DNA of 64,000 nt from JBBQFC01 sp038321615 (GCA_038321615.1 JBBQFC010000011.1:6847-70846); one strand, 5' to 3'; numbered from the stretch's first letter, positions 34,352-43,522 are shown. Program-made: numbers and translations. Notes: generated from the letters alone by a model not told the origin.

Positions 34352-36079
34352 TTGATTTTATTTCGACATCTTCGCTCTCCCGATTCCACCCCGTTGCCAG
34401 GCTACTCCTTATTTATTAATCATAAAAGTGAAGCAATTGAGCTTGCCGTGGATGCGTATTCAGCGCCACTGGCTTGGTCAGCAAAGGATTGCCATCGCTC
34501 CGATAGCACCATACTCTTGGGAATGGGATATAGCGCCTACCCTTTTGCTAAGCATAGCATCGGATATGTTGACTTTTATTTTGAAGGCTATGTGTACAAT
34601 AAAGCCTACAAGGAGCTCGGTGAAGTCTGCGTTAAGCTCTTGTTGGCTAAAAACTGGCCCGCTTTGGCTACCCTCGTCAAGGAATGCGACGGAGAGTTTC
34701 TGATGCTCTTTTATAACAGCCAGCTTCAAAAGTGGTTTGTGATTAACGATTCCTGGGGAAGGCTGCCGGTGTACTGTTCGTTTTCCGATTCCAAAGTCGC
34801 GGTTTCGCGCGATATGCAAATATTGAAGGGGATAGGACTTGCTGATGTCCCGAGCAGAATAGCTATGGCAGAGTACATGCTGTTTGGATTCAACCTGGGT
34901 ACCCGGACCTTTTGGCCTGGCATCAACAAGTTAGAACCACATAGCATTGTGGAGATCGATGAAAAAACGGGTTTTACAAACGAAATGCACTTTTTCCAAA
35001 TGCCGGTAATGAGTACTTCTGAAAAGTCGGCAGATCGAATCCTAGATGCTCTTTCGCAAGCCATGAACGATAGACTAAATGCTTTGCCTTCCCTTTGTTT
35101 GTCGCTGAGCGGCGGCCTCGATTCTCGTTTAATAGCTGGGGTGCTGACTAAAGCTGGTCACCAAATTCCGGCACGAACATTTGTGCGAGCGGCAAATAAA
35201 TCGAACCAGGATAAGATTGGTGCGCTTGCCATCGCCAAGTCGCTCGGCTGGCGAGATTATAAGCTATATCATGTTGCTGAGCAGAGCATCGAAGATATCC
35301 AAGGCTTAGCTCTGCTTAAACCAGGTTTGAATAACCTGAGCATGTCGTGGATTTTGCCCTACTTGCGTGATATTGCCCAAAATAATTTCTCGCTAATAAC
35401 CGGAGATGGCGGCGATAAGTTTTTAGTAGATACGCGCCCTCTTCGCAAGCTTTCGAGTCAGAATGAATTCGTTGCTTACTTAATAAGGTATCATGGGCGG
35501 TCAACTTTAAAGGAAGTATCACAACTTTCTGAATTTTCCGAAATGGAGCTTCAGAATCATCTCACCGAGTACTTCAAATCTTACGCTACCAAAGATTTTA
35601 AGCTCGCGCACCGTCATTTTATGTTTCGCGAAAGAGCCATGAATTGGCTTTTTGAAGGCGAAGACCGGAATAGATGCTTCGCTTGGAGCACTACCCCTTA
35701 TTACAATCCAGCCTTTATTGCAGAAGCCATGCTTTTCGAAGATGGCGATAAAGCTTACGGCAGACTCTTTCGATTGCTCTTCGACAAATTGCCGGGCGAT
35801 TTGAACGCCATTTCAAACCCAAACTGGAATAGCTCCTTGAAGCAGAGAAATAAAATAAGATTCCTCATGTGGAGGCAAGCGGTGAAATCTTATTTGCCCC
35901 TGAGAAGGCGGAGTGTTGTGTTAAAAAATTTTCGTTTTCATCAGTTGATGCAGACGCCCCAGGCACAAACTGACATGCCGTATCTTTCACAAGATCAATC
36001 GGATCGGTATACCGAGATACAATGGTATGATTTGCTTACCCTTCTTTTCGCTACCAAGCCAGGTGTTCTGCCGGATTGA
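34352..36079 (+). CDS. asparagine-synthase-like amidotransferase without a clear glutaminase Cys
   Basis: The frame opens at TTG 34352 (575 residues); no ATG exists upstream in this frame, and an ATG at 34333 is in another frame. The C-terminal synthetase domain is clear: the PP-loop LSLSGGLDSRLIAGVL near residue 252, LITGDGGDKFL and ATTPYYNP-type contacts (AWSTTPYYNPAFIAE). The N-terminal part resembles a class II glutaminase fold (FYFEGYVYNKAYKELG, ECDGEFLMLFYN) but lacks an N-terminal Cys after the start, so glutamine hydrolysis is doubtful. Such stand-alone proteins may use ammonia or make amide/lactam bonds. No RiPP precursor or partner enzyme is next to it. Upstream context is a divergent DUF2064 gene. 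Confidence 0.75.
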   Translation: MILFRHLRSPDSTPLPGYSLFINHKSEAIELAVDAYSAPLAWSAKDCHRSDSTILLGMGYSAYPFAKHSIGYVDFYFEGYVYNKAYKELGEVCVKLLLAKNWPALATLVKECDGEFLMLFYNSQLQKWFVINDSWGRLPVYCSFSDSKVAVSRDMQILKGIGLADVPSRIAMAEYMLFGFNLGTRTFWPGINKLEPHSIVEIDEKTGFTNEMHFFQMPVMSTSEKSADRILDALSQAMNDRLNALPSLCLSLSGGLDSRLIAGVLTKAGHQIPARTFVRAANKSNQDKIGALAIAKSLGWRDYKLYHVAEQSIEDIQGLALLKPGLNNLSMSWILPYLRDIAQNNFSLITGDGGDKFLVDTRPLRKLSSQNEFVAYLIRYHGRSTLKEVSQLSEFSEMELQNHLTEYFKSYATKDFKLAHRHFMFRERAMNWLFEGEDRNRCFAWSTTPYYNPAFIAEAMLFEDGDKAYGRLFRLLFDKLPGDLNAISNPNWNSSLKQRNKIRFLMWRQAVKSYLPLRRRSVVLKNFRFHQLMQTPQAQTDMPYLSQDQSDRYTEIQWYDLLTLLFATKPGVLPD

Positions 36080-36093
36080 TGTCCCAAATCGAT

Positions 36094-36101
36094 TACTTTT
36101 G
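36094..36101 (+). promoter_or_regulatory. -7 promoter element TACTTTTG
   Basis: A full TAnnTTTG match lies 18 bases before the ATG of the small outer membrane protein at 36120. A TTG at 36076-36078 is 15 bases upstream, shorter than the usual spacer. Confidence 0.4.
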
Positions 36102-36119
36102 CAGTCCAAAAAAAAATAC

Positions 36120-36578
36120 ATGTACAAGCAAACATTTCTCTGCGCACTTTTGATTTCTATGGCGTCCATTGCCCAGGCTCAAAGCCCAATTGGCGAAGGC
36201 GGAAAACAAATCAACTTTGGTCTTGGTTTGAACAACGACGGACTTCCGGTCTATTTCGGAATGGACTTTGGCGTGCATCCAGATATCACGGTTGGTGGGC
36301 AAATCGGACTTGACTTGGGTCTTGATTACATAGCCCTGAGCGGACGAGGCGATTACCATTTTAATACTATCATGAATATCCCCCAAGATTGGGATTTCTA
36401 CGCAGGGCTTAGCTTAGGTTTTGTGGCGGGTATCGATAATGATTATGACAGTGACCTCGATTTCGGTCTCCAGATAGGTGGTCGGTATTATTGGAATTCC
36501 GATTGGGGCGTAAACTTAGAATTTGGCGGTGGAAATAATCTGAGCGGAGGTCGTATCGGGGTTTCAAAGCGATTTTAA
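36120..36578 (+). CDS. small outer membrane beta-barrel protein
   Basis: I start at ATG 36120 (152 residues), which gives a signal peptide directly (TFLCALLISMASIAQAQ) and lies just after the promoter element; the frame is open to 36027. The mature protein is Gly/aromatic-rich with short alternating strands (GKQINFGLGLNNDGLPVYFG, DFYAGLSLGFVAGI), ending in a strand with Phe last (GRIGVSKRF). This is the look of an eight-stranded OmpA/OmpX-type barrel. Function unknown. A terminator follows. Confidence 0.75.
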   Translation: MYKQTFLCALLISMASIAQAQSPIGEGGKQINFGLGLNNDGLPVYFGMDFGVHPDITVGGQIGLDLGLDYIALSGRGDYHFNTIMNIPQDWDFYAGLSLGFVAGIDNDYDSDLDFGLQIGGRYYWNSDWGVNLEFGGGNNLSGGRIGVSKRF

Positions 36579-36599
36579 GATAATTTAAGGATAACTAGG

Positions 36600-36637
36600 A
36601 AGCCATTTGAAGCATTTGACTTAGAATGGCTTTTTCT
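36600..36637 (+). terminator. intrinsic terminator after the small outer membrane protein gene
   Basis: AAGCCATT at 36600-36607 pairs with AATGGCTT at 36625-36632 (8 bp, 17-base loop), followed by a T-rich run. Confidence 0.55.
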
Positions 36638-36653
36638 TTGCATTTTTATATAG

Positions 36654-38231
36654 ATGACTACCACATACTATCGCCACCTGGCTGTGGCTCTTCTCTTTTT
36701 TTTACAGATCGCTGCATCCGCTCAAGATGTCGACCAATGGCATCTTCTGGATCCACAGGTCGATGGGATAGAAGGTGTTTCGGTCGATAAGGGCTATGCC
36801 CTGCTTGGCAATAAGAAGCTTGAGCCTGTAATAGTTGCTGTAATCGACGACGGTGTCGATATCTCGCACCCTGCTTTTCGGGGTAAGATTTATGTAAATA
36901 AGGCCGAAATAGCTGGAAACGGCAAGGATGATGACGGAAATAACTACGTAGACGATCGAGAAGGCTGGAATTATTTAGGGAATCCTTTAGGAGAGCATAT
37001 CTCTGCGGCCAACATGGAAGTAACCAGGCTCTACCGAGCTTATAAGCAAACGTATGAAACGGTAAATCCCGAAGAGCTCGATAAAAAGGCAAAGGTCGAA
37101 TACCAGAAGTATGCAAATTATAAAGCGCTGTATGAAGCGCAGCTTGAAGAAGCCAACGGGCAATTTGAAGAGTGGGCGCAGATAGCTGCGCTCTACCAGG
37201 GAGCTTACTCTTACATGGCCGAAAAACTGGGCGAAGAAACCATCACCTTAGATGCTTTGATGGCTTTTGAAACCAAGGATGAAGGCGATATGGAGCTACG
37301 CAATTTTCTGATGATGGCCGAGGCTGAAGGCCTCCGACAGGAATTGGGCGAAGCGGGCGAAGAGCTCCAGGAAGCGTTTAAGTACCATTTAAATCTTGAT
37401 TTTGATCCACGCCAGATCGTCAATGAAGCGCAAGCACAGCAAATGGGTATTGCATACGGAAATCCTATCGTAAACGCGGCAAATCCCAAACACGGCACCC
37501 ACGTAGCCGGAATCATCGCCGCCGATCGACGACCTGAATCCTCCATCCGGGGCATTGCCAAAAATGCAATACTCCTTCCACTGCGTGCTGTGCCCAATGG
37601 CGATGAACGCGATGAAGATGTGGCGTTGGCCATTAGGTACGCGGTAGATCAAGGCGCACGGGTAATTAATATGAGTTTCGGCAAGTCGCTTTCGCCAAAT
37701 CGCGAATTAGTGGATGAAGCCATACAATATGCAGCCAGCAAAGATGTGCTGTTGATTCACGCTGCGGGTAACGATGGTGAAAACATCGACCGCGTCCCCA
37801 ATTTTCCAAATGGTTCGCTCGGCAAAAAACATGCTTTACCAAATTGGATCACCGTAGGGGCGGCCGGTCAGATAGCCGACTCTTTGTACTTAGCCGATTT
37901 CTCGAATTACGGACGCAAACAAGTGGATTTAGTAGCACCAGGAATAGATATTTGGAGCTTGGCACCCGATAGCGCCTATGTAAAATATTCAGGCACGAGC
38001 ATGGCAGCACCCGTGGTGTCGGGGATAGCTGTAGTGCTGAGGGGCGCTTATCCAACATTAAGTGCGAGTGAAATAAAGAAAATCATTTGTTTATCGGTTT
38101 CAGACTTAGGTAATTTAAAGGTTAATTATGCAGATGGTTTCGAGCCCCTCAAAAAAATAGTGCGCTGTCCGGGTACTCCATCGCTTTACAGAGCATTGGA
38201 AATCGCTGAGCAGCGACATGGAAAGAAATAA
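36654..38231 (+). CDS. exported subtilisin-like serine protease (S8) with a long helical insertion
   Basis: The 525-residue protein has a signal peptide (LAVALLFFLQIAASAQ). The catalytic triad is complete: Asp near residue 64 in VIDDGVDISHP, His near 280 in HGTHVAGI, Ser near 449 in YSGTSMAAPVVSG. Between Asp and His there are about 215 residues, far more than in subtilisin. They begin with an Asp/Asn-rich calcium-like loop (GNGKDDDGNNYVDD) and continue as Glu/Lys-rich, probably coiled helices (KAKVEYQKYANYKALYEAQL). There is no T9SS C-terminal domain, so it probably stays in the periplasm. The insertion type is known in some Bacteroidota proteases. Confidence 0.9.
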   Translation: MTTTYYRHLAVALLFFLQIAASAQDVDQWHLLDPQVDGIEGVSVDKGYALLGNKKLEPVIVAVIDDGVDISHPAFRGKIYVNKAEIAGNGKDDDGNNYVDDREGWNYLGNPLGEHISAANMEVTRLYRAYKQTYETVNPEELDKKAKVEYQKYANYKALYEAQLEEANGQFEEWAQIAALYQGAYSYMAEKLGEETITLDALMAFETKDEGDMELRNFLMMAEAEGLRQELGEAGEELQEAFKYHLNLDFDPRQIVNEAQAQQMGIAYGNPIVNAANPKHGTHVAGIIAADRRPESSIRGIAKNAILLPLRAVPNGDERDEDVALAIRYAVDQGARVINMSFGKSLSPNRELVDEAIQYAASKDVLLIHAAGNDGENIDRVPNFPNGSLGKKHALPNWITVGAAGQIADSLYLADFSNYGRKQVDLVAPGIDIWSLAPDSAYVKYSGTSMAAPVVSGIAVVLRGAYPTLSASEIKKIICLSVSDLGNLKVNYADGFEPLKKIVRCPGTPSLYRALEIAEQRHGKK

Positions 38232-38337
38232 CGCTGTGCCACTTTTTGCAAATTCAGACGTCAAGATAGCGGAAGTCACAAAACAGGTTTACTAAAGGTT
38301 ATTGGTAAATTAAGTTATTGTTCCTTACCTTGTAGCG

Positions 38338-39609
38338 GTGTTTCAATCTATCTCAAATAAGAGTTTTGAAGTTCTGATGGTGGTCTTCGGATTGCATATA
38401 GGAGCCATAGCCACTGTTTCAGCTCAAACTGGCAACGAATCGGAGCTTACTAATTTCTCTTTGTCGGGTCTTTCAAATCACCGCTTTGTCGCTCCAGAGA
38501 CCATCGTTTCATCTCAGTTTCTAAAGGATTCTACCTTAGTTCACGTATTCCATGAGTCAGCAAATAGTTGGGAGCTTTCAGAGCGCTTCATCTACGAGCA
38601 CGATAACGCTGGGCGGCAAGTGGAGTCGAGAAGGAGTCTCCTGGCGGGGGGCGAATGGAAATTAAAATCCCGATGTACCCAAGCGTATGGAAACGGTTCG
38701 AACCCGGCTTATGAAAAACATCAGCTGTGGCTCCAGAACGAAGAACGCTGGCAAGATAGCCTACAAAGAAATTTTTCGTTCGATGGAAGAGATAGAATTG
38801 AAGAAGAATCCAACCATATATTTCAAAATGGCCAATGGAAACCACAAATTCTCACCACGTATAGTTACAATTTAGAATCCCTACTCATCAGCGAATTGAC
38901 TGCTTATTGGGATCAATCCTATAGTCATTGGTTCAATCACCGTATCGTAAATTTTGAGTACGATGCCCAAAACGTCCTCACCCGTGAAGTGTCGCAATTA
39001 TGGGACCAACTAACGCTCGAATGGGTCAATGAATCGAGCAGAGCTTATATTTATAACGACGACGATATGCTGGTATCTAGTGAGCGTCGAAATTGGGATA
39101 AATCACTCCTGACATGGGTATTGGTTAGCGTCATTTCCTTAGAATACAATGATGACGGTCAGATTAAAAACACAGAACATACGGCATTCTTTTCAAATGC
39201 CGGGCCGCTTTCTTCGCAGAACAATCTTACGAACTACGACGAATTTGGAAACGTCGATGAACTGGTTCAAGGATTTTGGAATAGCTCAGATGGAGACTGG
39301 GACTTCTATCAAAAGCAGAATCATTATTGGTCAATGCATACCATTGGCCGCAACTTGGACGGAGGCGAAGGCATCCACTGCACTTTCAACAATCCCTATT
39401 CGGCAGGTTTGCCTTGGTATTGCTCTTCCCTGAAGGAAAATGTGACCTATAACCTACGAGTTTTTGACCTACTCGGCAGAGCCTTTTTTGAAGATACCTT
39501 CTTGGGGCAGCATACTTTTAACATTTCTAGGCAGTTACCATCAGGTGTGTACATCGTACTAATTCAAGGCGGTTTCGATTACCACACCGAGAAGATCGTG
39601 ATTCGGTAG
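38338..39609 (+). CDS. T9SS type A cargo protein with YD-like repeats
   Basis: The frame opens at GTG 38338 (423 residues); an alternative ATG at 38374 falls inside the hydrophobic signal segment (LMVVFGLHIGAIATVSAQ). The middle is made of about seven units of 35 to 40 residues with a Trp-Asp and Tyr pattern, for example LTAYWDQSYSHWFNHRIVNF and SSERRNWDKSLLTWVLVSVI, each with a YDAQNVL-type turn; this resembles YD repeats. The C-terminal 75 residues are a type A sorting domain (YNLRVFDLLGRAFFEDTF and ISRQLPSGVYIVLIQGG). It is therefore probably exported and attached to, or released from, the cell surface. Function unknown. Confidence 0.75.
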   Translation: MFQSISNKSFEVLMVVFGLHIGAIATVSAQTGNESELTNFSLSGLSNHRFVAPETIVSSQFLKDSTLVHVFHESANSWELSERFIYEHDNAGRQVESRRSLLAGGEWKLKSRCTQAYGNGSNPAYEKHQLWLQNEERWQDSLQRNFSFDGRDRIEEESNHIFQNGQWKPQILTTYSYNLESLLISELTAYWDQSYSHWFNHRIVNFEYDAQNVLTREVSQLWDQLTLEWVNESSRAYIYNDDDMLVSSERRNWDKSLLTWVLVSVISLEYNDDGQIKNTEHTAFFSNAGPLSSQNNLTNYDEFGNVDELVQGFWNSSDGDWDFYQKQNHYWSMHTIGRNLDGGEGIHCTFNNPYSAGLPWYCSSLKENVTYNLRVFDLLGRAFFEDTFLGQHTFNISRQLPSGVYIVLIQGGFDYHTEKIVIR

Positions 39610-39656
39610 ATAGCGGCTCCGCACTTTTTCCCTAACTTTCGGACAAACTCTTTGCT

Positions 39657-40859
39657 ATGAAACCTATCGAAGCAAATCCGGAAGCTTCGCCGCTTGTTTA
39701 CACATCCTTGTCGGATAAATATACGTCCTTCCGAAAGCGAACAGAAGAGATCTGTGCGCCACTTTCTATTGAAGACCATGTGGTTCAACCCATAATCGAT
39801 GTATCGCCGCCCAAGTGGCACCTGGCGCATAGTACATGGTTTTACGAGACATTTCTTTTGAAAGAATTCTTTCCCGATTACCAGTCGTACAATCCCGACT
39901 TTGATTTTCTTTTCAATAGCTACTATGAATCGTTGGGAGCGAAGATGATGCGCACGGATCGGGGAAACATTACAAGACCATCGGTATTGGAAGTAATGGC
40001 CTTTCGATCCTATGTAGATCAGCACGTGGTCGAATTACTTGAGCTGCACGATGATCAAGCCATCCACAATCTGGTTGAAATGGGTTTGCAACACGAGATG
40101 CAACACCAAGAGCTACTGTATTCTGATATCAAATACATCCTTGGGCATAATCCCACTTTCCCGGTTTATGATCAGGCTTGTAGGGTCGATAAGCAAATGG
40201 TTAGTGCCGAACCTGACTGGAAAGCAGTAAACGAAGGCATTTATCAAATCGGTTTTCAGGGCGATGGTTTTAGCTTCGATAATGAACATGGTCGGCACAA
40301 GGTATATCTCAATGCTTATGCTTTAGCCAATCGGCTCGTAACCTATGGCGAGTTTCTTGATTTTCTAGATTCAGGAGCCTACGAGCGATTTGAATACTGG
40401 CACGCCGAGGCTTGGAATTGGATCAAGGAGCAAGGAATTAAAGCGCCGCTATACATGCACCGTATAAATGGAGCTTGGCATCGATATACCTTGTCGGGTT
40501 TGAAAAAAGTCGATCCAAATGATGCCTTGATCCACGTTAGTTTCTACGAAGCTTCCGCCTACGCGTCATGGGCTGGTTACCGACTTCCAACTGAAGCTGA
40601 GTGGGAGGTAGCCGCCGGGCAATTTGAATGGGGAAAGGCTTGGGAATGGACCAATAGCGCTTACTTGGCCTATCCTGGCTTCAAAGCTCCAGAAGGCGCT
40701 CTTGGCGAGTACAACGGAAAATTTATGATCAACCAAATGGTACTCCGCGGAGCATCAGCTGCTACTAGCCCGAATCACAGCCGAGCCACTTATCGCAATT
40801 TTTTCCATCCCCATCTTCAATGGCAATTCACCGGTATTAGGCTAGCGAAAGACTTATGA
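39657..40859 (+). CDS. egtB: EgtB-type sulfoxide synthase (ergothioneine biosynthesis)
   Basis: The 400-residue non-haem iron enzyme has two parts. The N-terminal DinB-like domain carries the three iron ligands expected for EgtB: His near residue 58 in WHLAHSTWFYET and two in LQHEMQHQELL (near 146 and 150). The C-terminal FGE-sulfatase/SUMF1-like domain has ASWAGYRLPTEAEWEVAA and ends in ATYRNFFHPHLQWQFTGIRL, typical of EgtB. It joins a thiol donor (gamma-Glu-Cys or Cys) to trimethylhistidine. A near -7 element TAACTTTC is at 39633-39640. The gene overlaps egtD by 4 bases (ATGA). EgtA, EgtC and EgtE genes are absent nearby, so another C-S lyase must finish the pathway. Confidence 0.9.
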   Translation: MKPIEANPEASPLVYTSLSDKYTSFRKRTEEICAPLSIEDHVVQPIIDVSPPKWHLAHSTWFYETFLLKEFFPDYQSYNPDFDFLFNSYYESLGAKMMRTDRGNITRPSVLEVMAFRSYVDQHVVELLELHDDQAIHNLVEMGLQHEMQHQELLYSDIKYILGHNPTFPVYDQACRVDKQMVSAEPDWKAVNEGIYQIGFQGDGFSFDNEHGRHKVYLNAYALANRLVTYGEFLDFLDSGAYERFEYWHAEAWNWIKEQGIKAPLYMHRINGAWHRYTLSGLKKVDPNDALIHVSFYEASAYASWAGYRLPTEAEWEVAAGQFEWGKAWEWTNSAYLAYPGFKAPEGALGEYNGKFMINQMVLRGASAATSPNHSRATYRNFFHPHLQWQFTGIRLAKDL

Positions 40860-41797
40860 GTTTTAAAGACGATGTTCGAACAGGTCTTACGGCTCCGAAC
40901 AAACAAATTTCTTCTCGTTATTTTTATGATGCGGCTGGCGACAAGCTTTTTCAAGCCATCATGCATCTCCCAGAGTACTACCTCACGCGTAGCGAAATGG
41001 AGATCATGCAAAACAACGCGCTGAATATGATCCACGCTTTGGGCTGGGGCGAAGTGGAATTTGACTTAGTAGAGTTTGGTGCTGGCGATGGTTTAAAGTC
41101 CAAGGTTTTCATGAAAAGCCTATTGCAAAACACTTCTAAATTCCGGTATATCCCAATTGATATTTCGGCAGATGTCCTGGTCGATTTAAAGGCATCTTGC
41201 GAAGAAGAGCTTCCTGGTGTCGAAGTGGAACCTATCCACGCAGAGTATTTTCAAGCCCTGGATCAACTTGGCTCCAATAGCCACCGACCCAAATTAGTGT
41301 TGTTTTTGGGTTCAAGTATTGGGAATTTTCTGCACGATCGCAGTGTGCTATTTCTGAGCAACTTGCATAAATATCTCACCACCGACGACCGGATATTGAT
41401 TGGTTTTGATCTCAAGAAAAATCCGAACACGATTTTGGCCGCTTACAACGATAGCCAGGGGGTAACCCGAGCTTTTAACGTCAATGTTCTCAAACGGATA
41501 AATCGCGAGTTGGAAGCAGATTTTGACCTGAATGCTTTTTCGCATTATCCTTTTTACGACCCTGAAACTGGGCTGGCGAAAAGCTATTTAGTGAGCGAAA
41601 AATCGCAGACTGTTGTCATCAAATCGCTTGATTTGGTAGTTGAGTTTAAGCCAGGCGAAATAATTCATACAGAGATCAGTCGGAAATACGATGAAGGTTC
41701 AATTCATCAAATTTTTAAAGAAGCATCGTTCGAAGTGGTTAAACATTTCTACGACTGCCGACATTACTTTGTAGACACTTTAGCTAAACCGAAATGA
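40856..41797 (+). CDS. egtD: L-histidine N(alpha)-methyltransferase EgtD
   Basis: The 313-residue protein has the EgtD family start SSRYFYDAAGDKLFQAIMHL and PEYYLTRSEMEIM, then the SAM-binding motif VEFGAGDGLKSKVF. Later motifs include FLGSSIGNFLHD and IGFDLKKNP, as in the DUF2260-type methyltransferase family. It adds three methyl groups to the amino nitrogen of histidine to form hercynine for EgtB. It overlaps egtB by 4 bases before and the DUF427 gene by 4 bases after, so the three genes are one transcript. Confidence 0.92.
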   Translation: MSFKDDVRTGLTAPNKQISSRYFYDAAGDKLFQAIMHLPEYYLTRSEMEIMQNNALNMIHALGWGEVEFDLVEFGAGDGLKSKVFMKSLLQNTSKFRYIPIDISADVLVDLKASCEEELPGVEVEPIHAEYFQALDQLGSNSHRPKLVLFLGSSIGNFLHDRSVLFLSNLHKYLTTDDRILIGFDLKKNPNTILAAYNDSQGVTRAFNVNVLKRINRELEADFDLNAFSHYPFYDPETGLAKSYLVSEKSQTVVIKSLDLVVEFKPGEIIHTEISRKYDEGSIHQIFKEASFEVVKHFYDCRHYFVDTLAKPK

Positions 41798-42087
41798 AAA
41801 AACAAGCCATTTGGAACGGAGCCGTAATTGCTGAAAGCGACCGCACCACATTAATTGAAAACAATCATTACTTCCCTGCCGATTCTATAAGCAAGGCGCA
41901 CTTCTCACCGAGCGAGCTTCATACTACTTGCCCCTGGAAGGGGGTAGCTTCATATTACCACTTGGAAGTGGATGGTAAGCGCAATGAAAATGCGGCATGG
42001 TTCTATCCTGAAACGAAACCTGCCGCCGATGCTATAGAAGGCTATGTTGCCTTTTGGCGCGGTGTAGAAGTGGTAGACGCGGAATGA
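41794..42087 (+). CDS. DUF427 domain protein
   Basis: The 97-residue protein matches DUF427: KQAIWNGAVIAESDRT, HTTCPWKGVASYYHLEVDGK and AAWFYPETKPAADAIEGYVA. The Cys-Pro-Trp-Lys-Gly segment is the most conserved part of the family. The fold is small and mostly beta, with no known reaction. It is translationally coupled to egtD by ATGA, so a link to ergothioneine or thiol metabolism is plausible but unproven. Its last 46 bases overlap the convergent cca gene. Confidence 0.88.
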   Translation: MKKQAIWNGAVIAESDRTTLIENNHYFPADSISKAHFSPSELHTTCPWKGVASYYHLEVDGKRNENAAWFYPETKPAADAIEGYVAFWRGVEVVDAE

Positions 42088-43505
42088 TCAACTCGGGTCA
42101 AACCCAGTTTTTCTCCTTCCGTGACCATTAGCACGTAGGCTTCTTCGTAATTATTATGGATAGTGCCTTCTAATATGGCCTCACGGATGGTGTTCTTTAT
42201 CTGGCCAACCTCCCGCGATGGGTTTATACCGAATGTACGCATGATGAGTTCGCCGCTAATGGGCGGCTGCCAATTGCGTACTCGATCCTTTTCTTCAATC
42301 TCAACGAGCTTTACTTTAACCTTCTCATAATTCTGCAAGTAACGTGTTACTTTTTCAGGGTTTTTAGAAGTAATATCGCATTTGCAGAGCAACATCAAGT
42401 CGTCGATGTCATCGCCAGCATCGAAGAGCAACCGACGGATGGCTGAATCTGTGGCAATCTCCTTAGTTAGAGCAATAGGTCGAAGATGCAGTGCCACTAA
42501 CTTTTGGACGTATTTCATTTTGCCATCCAGGGGCAATTTCAGTCGGGCGAAAAGTTTGGGTGTCATTCGCGCTCCCTTGTCTTCATGCCCGTGAAAAGTC
42601 CACCCTTGATCGGGGTAAAACTTCTTGGTCTCAGGCTTGGCAATATCGTGGAGAATAGCAGCCCAACGGAGCCATAAATCGTCGCTGAGTCGAGCTACAT
42701 TATCGAGTACTTCTAGTGTGTGGTAAAAATTGTCTTTATGACCCTTGCCACCCACATATTCCACTCCTTGCAGGGCGGTCATCTCTGGAAGAATACTCTG
42801 CAAAAGACCCGTATTAAACAGATGGATGAATCCCACAGAGGGCTGCGGTGAACTTATAATTTTATTTAATTCCACGCTGATTCGTTCCATGCTTACTATG
42901 GCGATCCGGTCTTTTTGCGAACGAATGGCATCCAACGATTGAGCTTCGATTGAAAAATTCAGTTGGGTTGCAAAGCGCACGGCTCGCATCATCCGAAGCG
43001 GGTCGTCGCTGTAAGTTATAATCGGATCGGTAGGCGTTCGTATTAACTTCCGTGCTAGGTCTCCCAATCCATCAAAAGGGTCAATCAATGCTCCAAAGTC
43101 AGAGCGGTTAAGAGAAAAAGCCATCGCGTTGATAGTGAAATCCCTCCGCAGTTGATCTTCTTGTAACGTTCCAGGACTCACAAAGGGCTTCCGGGAATCG
43201 GCACTGTAGCTTTCTTTTCTAGCACCAACAAATTCTAACTCCCAACCACCTACGCGCAGCATGGCTGTGCCGAAGGTTTTGAATACTTTTACTGTTCCGC
43301 TCTTGGTGGCTACGCTTACCGCTTCAGCAAAGGCAATTCCATCGCCAAGCACCACAATATCCACATCTTTGCTCGACTTATTGAGCACTTGGTCGCGCAC
43401 AAAACCTCCTACTACATAGGCTTCCGCCCCCGTTTGCTCAGCCACTTGGGCTAAAGTTTGGAAAATGCGGTGATCGGGTAAGGCGGGTAGGGTACGGACG
43501 GGCAT
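42042..43505 (-). CDS. cca: CCA tRNA nucleotidyltransferase with HD domain
   Basis: The 487-residue enzyme has the class II nucleotidyltransferase core GGFVRDQVLNKSSKDVDIVV with GG, RD and the Asp pair, followed by the RRDFTINAMAFSL motif and the head/neck motif DPLRMMRAVRFATQL. The C-terminal half carries an HD phosphohydrolase domain (HTLEVLDNVARL and HDIAKPETKKF). It adds or repairs CCA at tRNA 3' ends; the tRNA-Asp gene in this window lacks encoded CCA. It is the fourth gene after dapD, GT9 and the YrdC-like gene, 17 bases after the latter. Its 3' end overlaps DUF427 convergently. Confidence 0.95.
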   Translation of the reverse strand: MPVRTLPALPDHRIFQTLAQVAEQTGAEAYVVGGFVRDQVLNKSSKDVDIVVLGDGIAFAEAVSVATKSGTVKVFKTFGTAMLRVGGWELEFVGARKESYSADSRKPFVSPGTLQEDQLRRDFTINAMAFSLNRSDFGALIDPFDGLGDLARKLIRTPTDPIITYSDDPLRMMRAVRFATQLNFSIEAQSLDAIRSQKDRIAIVSMERISVELNKIISSPQPSVGFIHLFNTGLLQSILPEMTALQGVEYVGGKGHKDNFYHTLEVLDNVARLSDDLWLRWAAILHDIAKPETKKFYPDQGWTFHGHEDKGARMTPKLFARLKLPLDGKMKYVQKLVALHLRPIALTKEIATDSAIRRLLFDAGDDIDDLMLLCKCDITSKNPEKVTRYLQNYEKVKVKLVEIEEKDRVRNWQPPISGELIMRTFGINPSREVGQIKNTIREAILEGTIHNNYEEAYVLMVTEGEKLGLTRVDHSASTTSTPRQKAT

Positions 43506-43522
43506 AAGCTAAAAGCCCGAAA

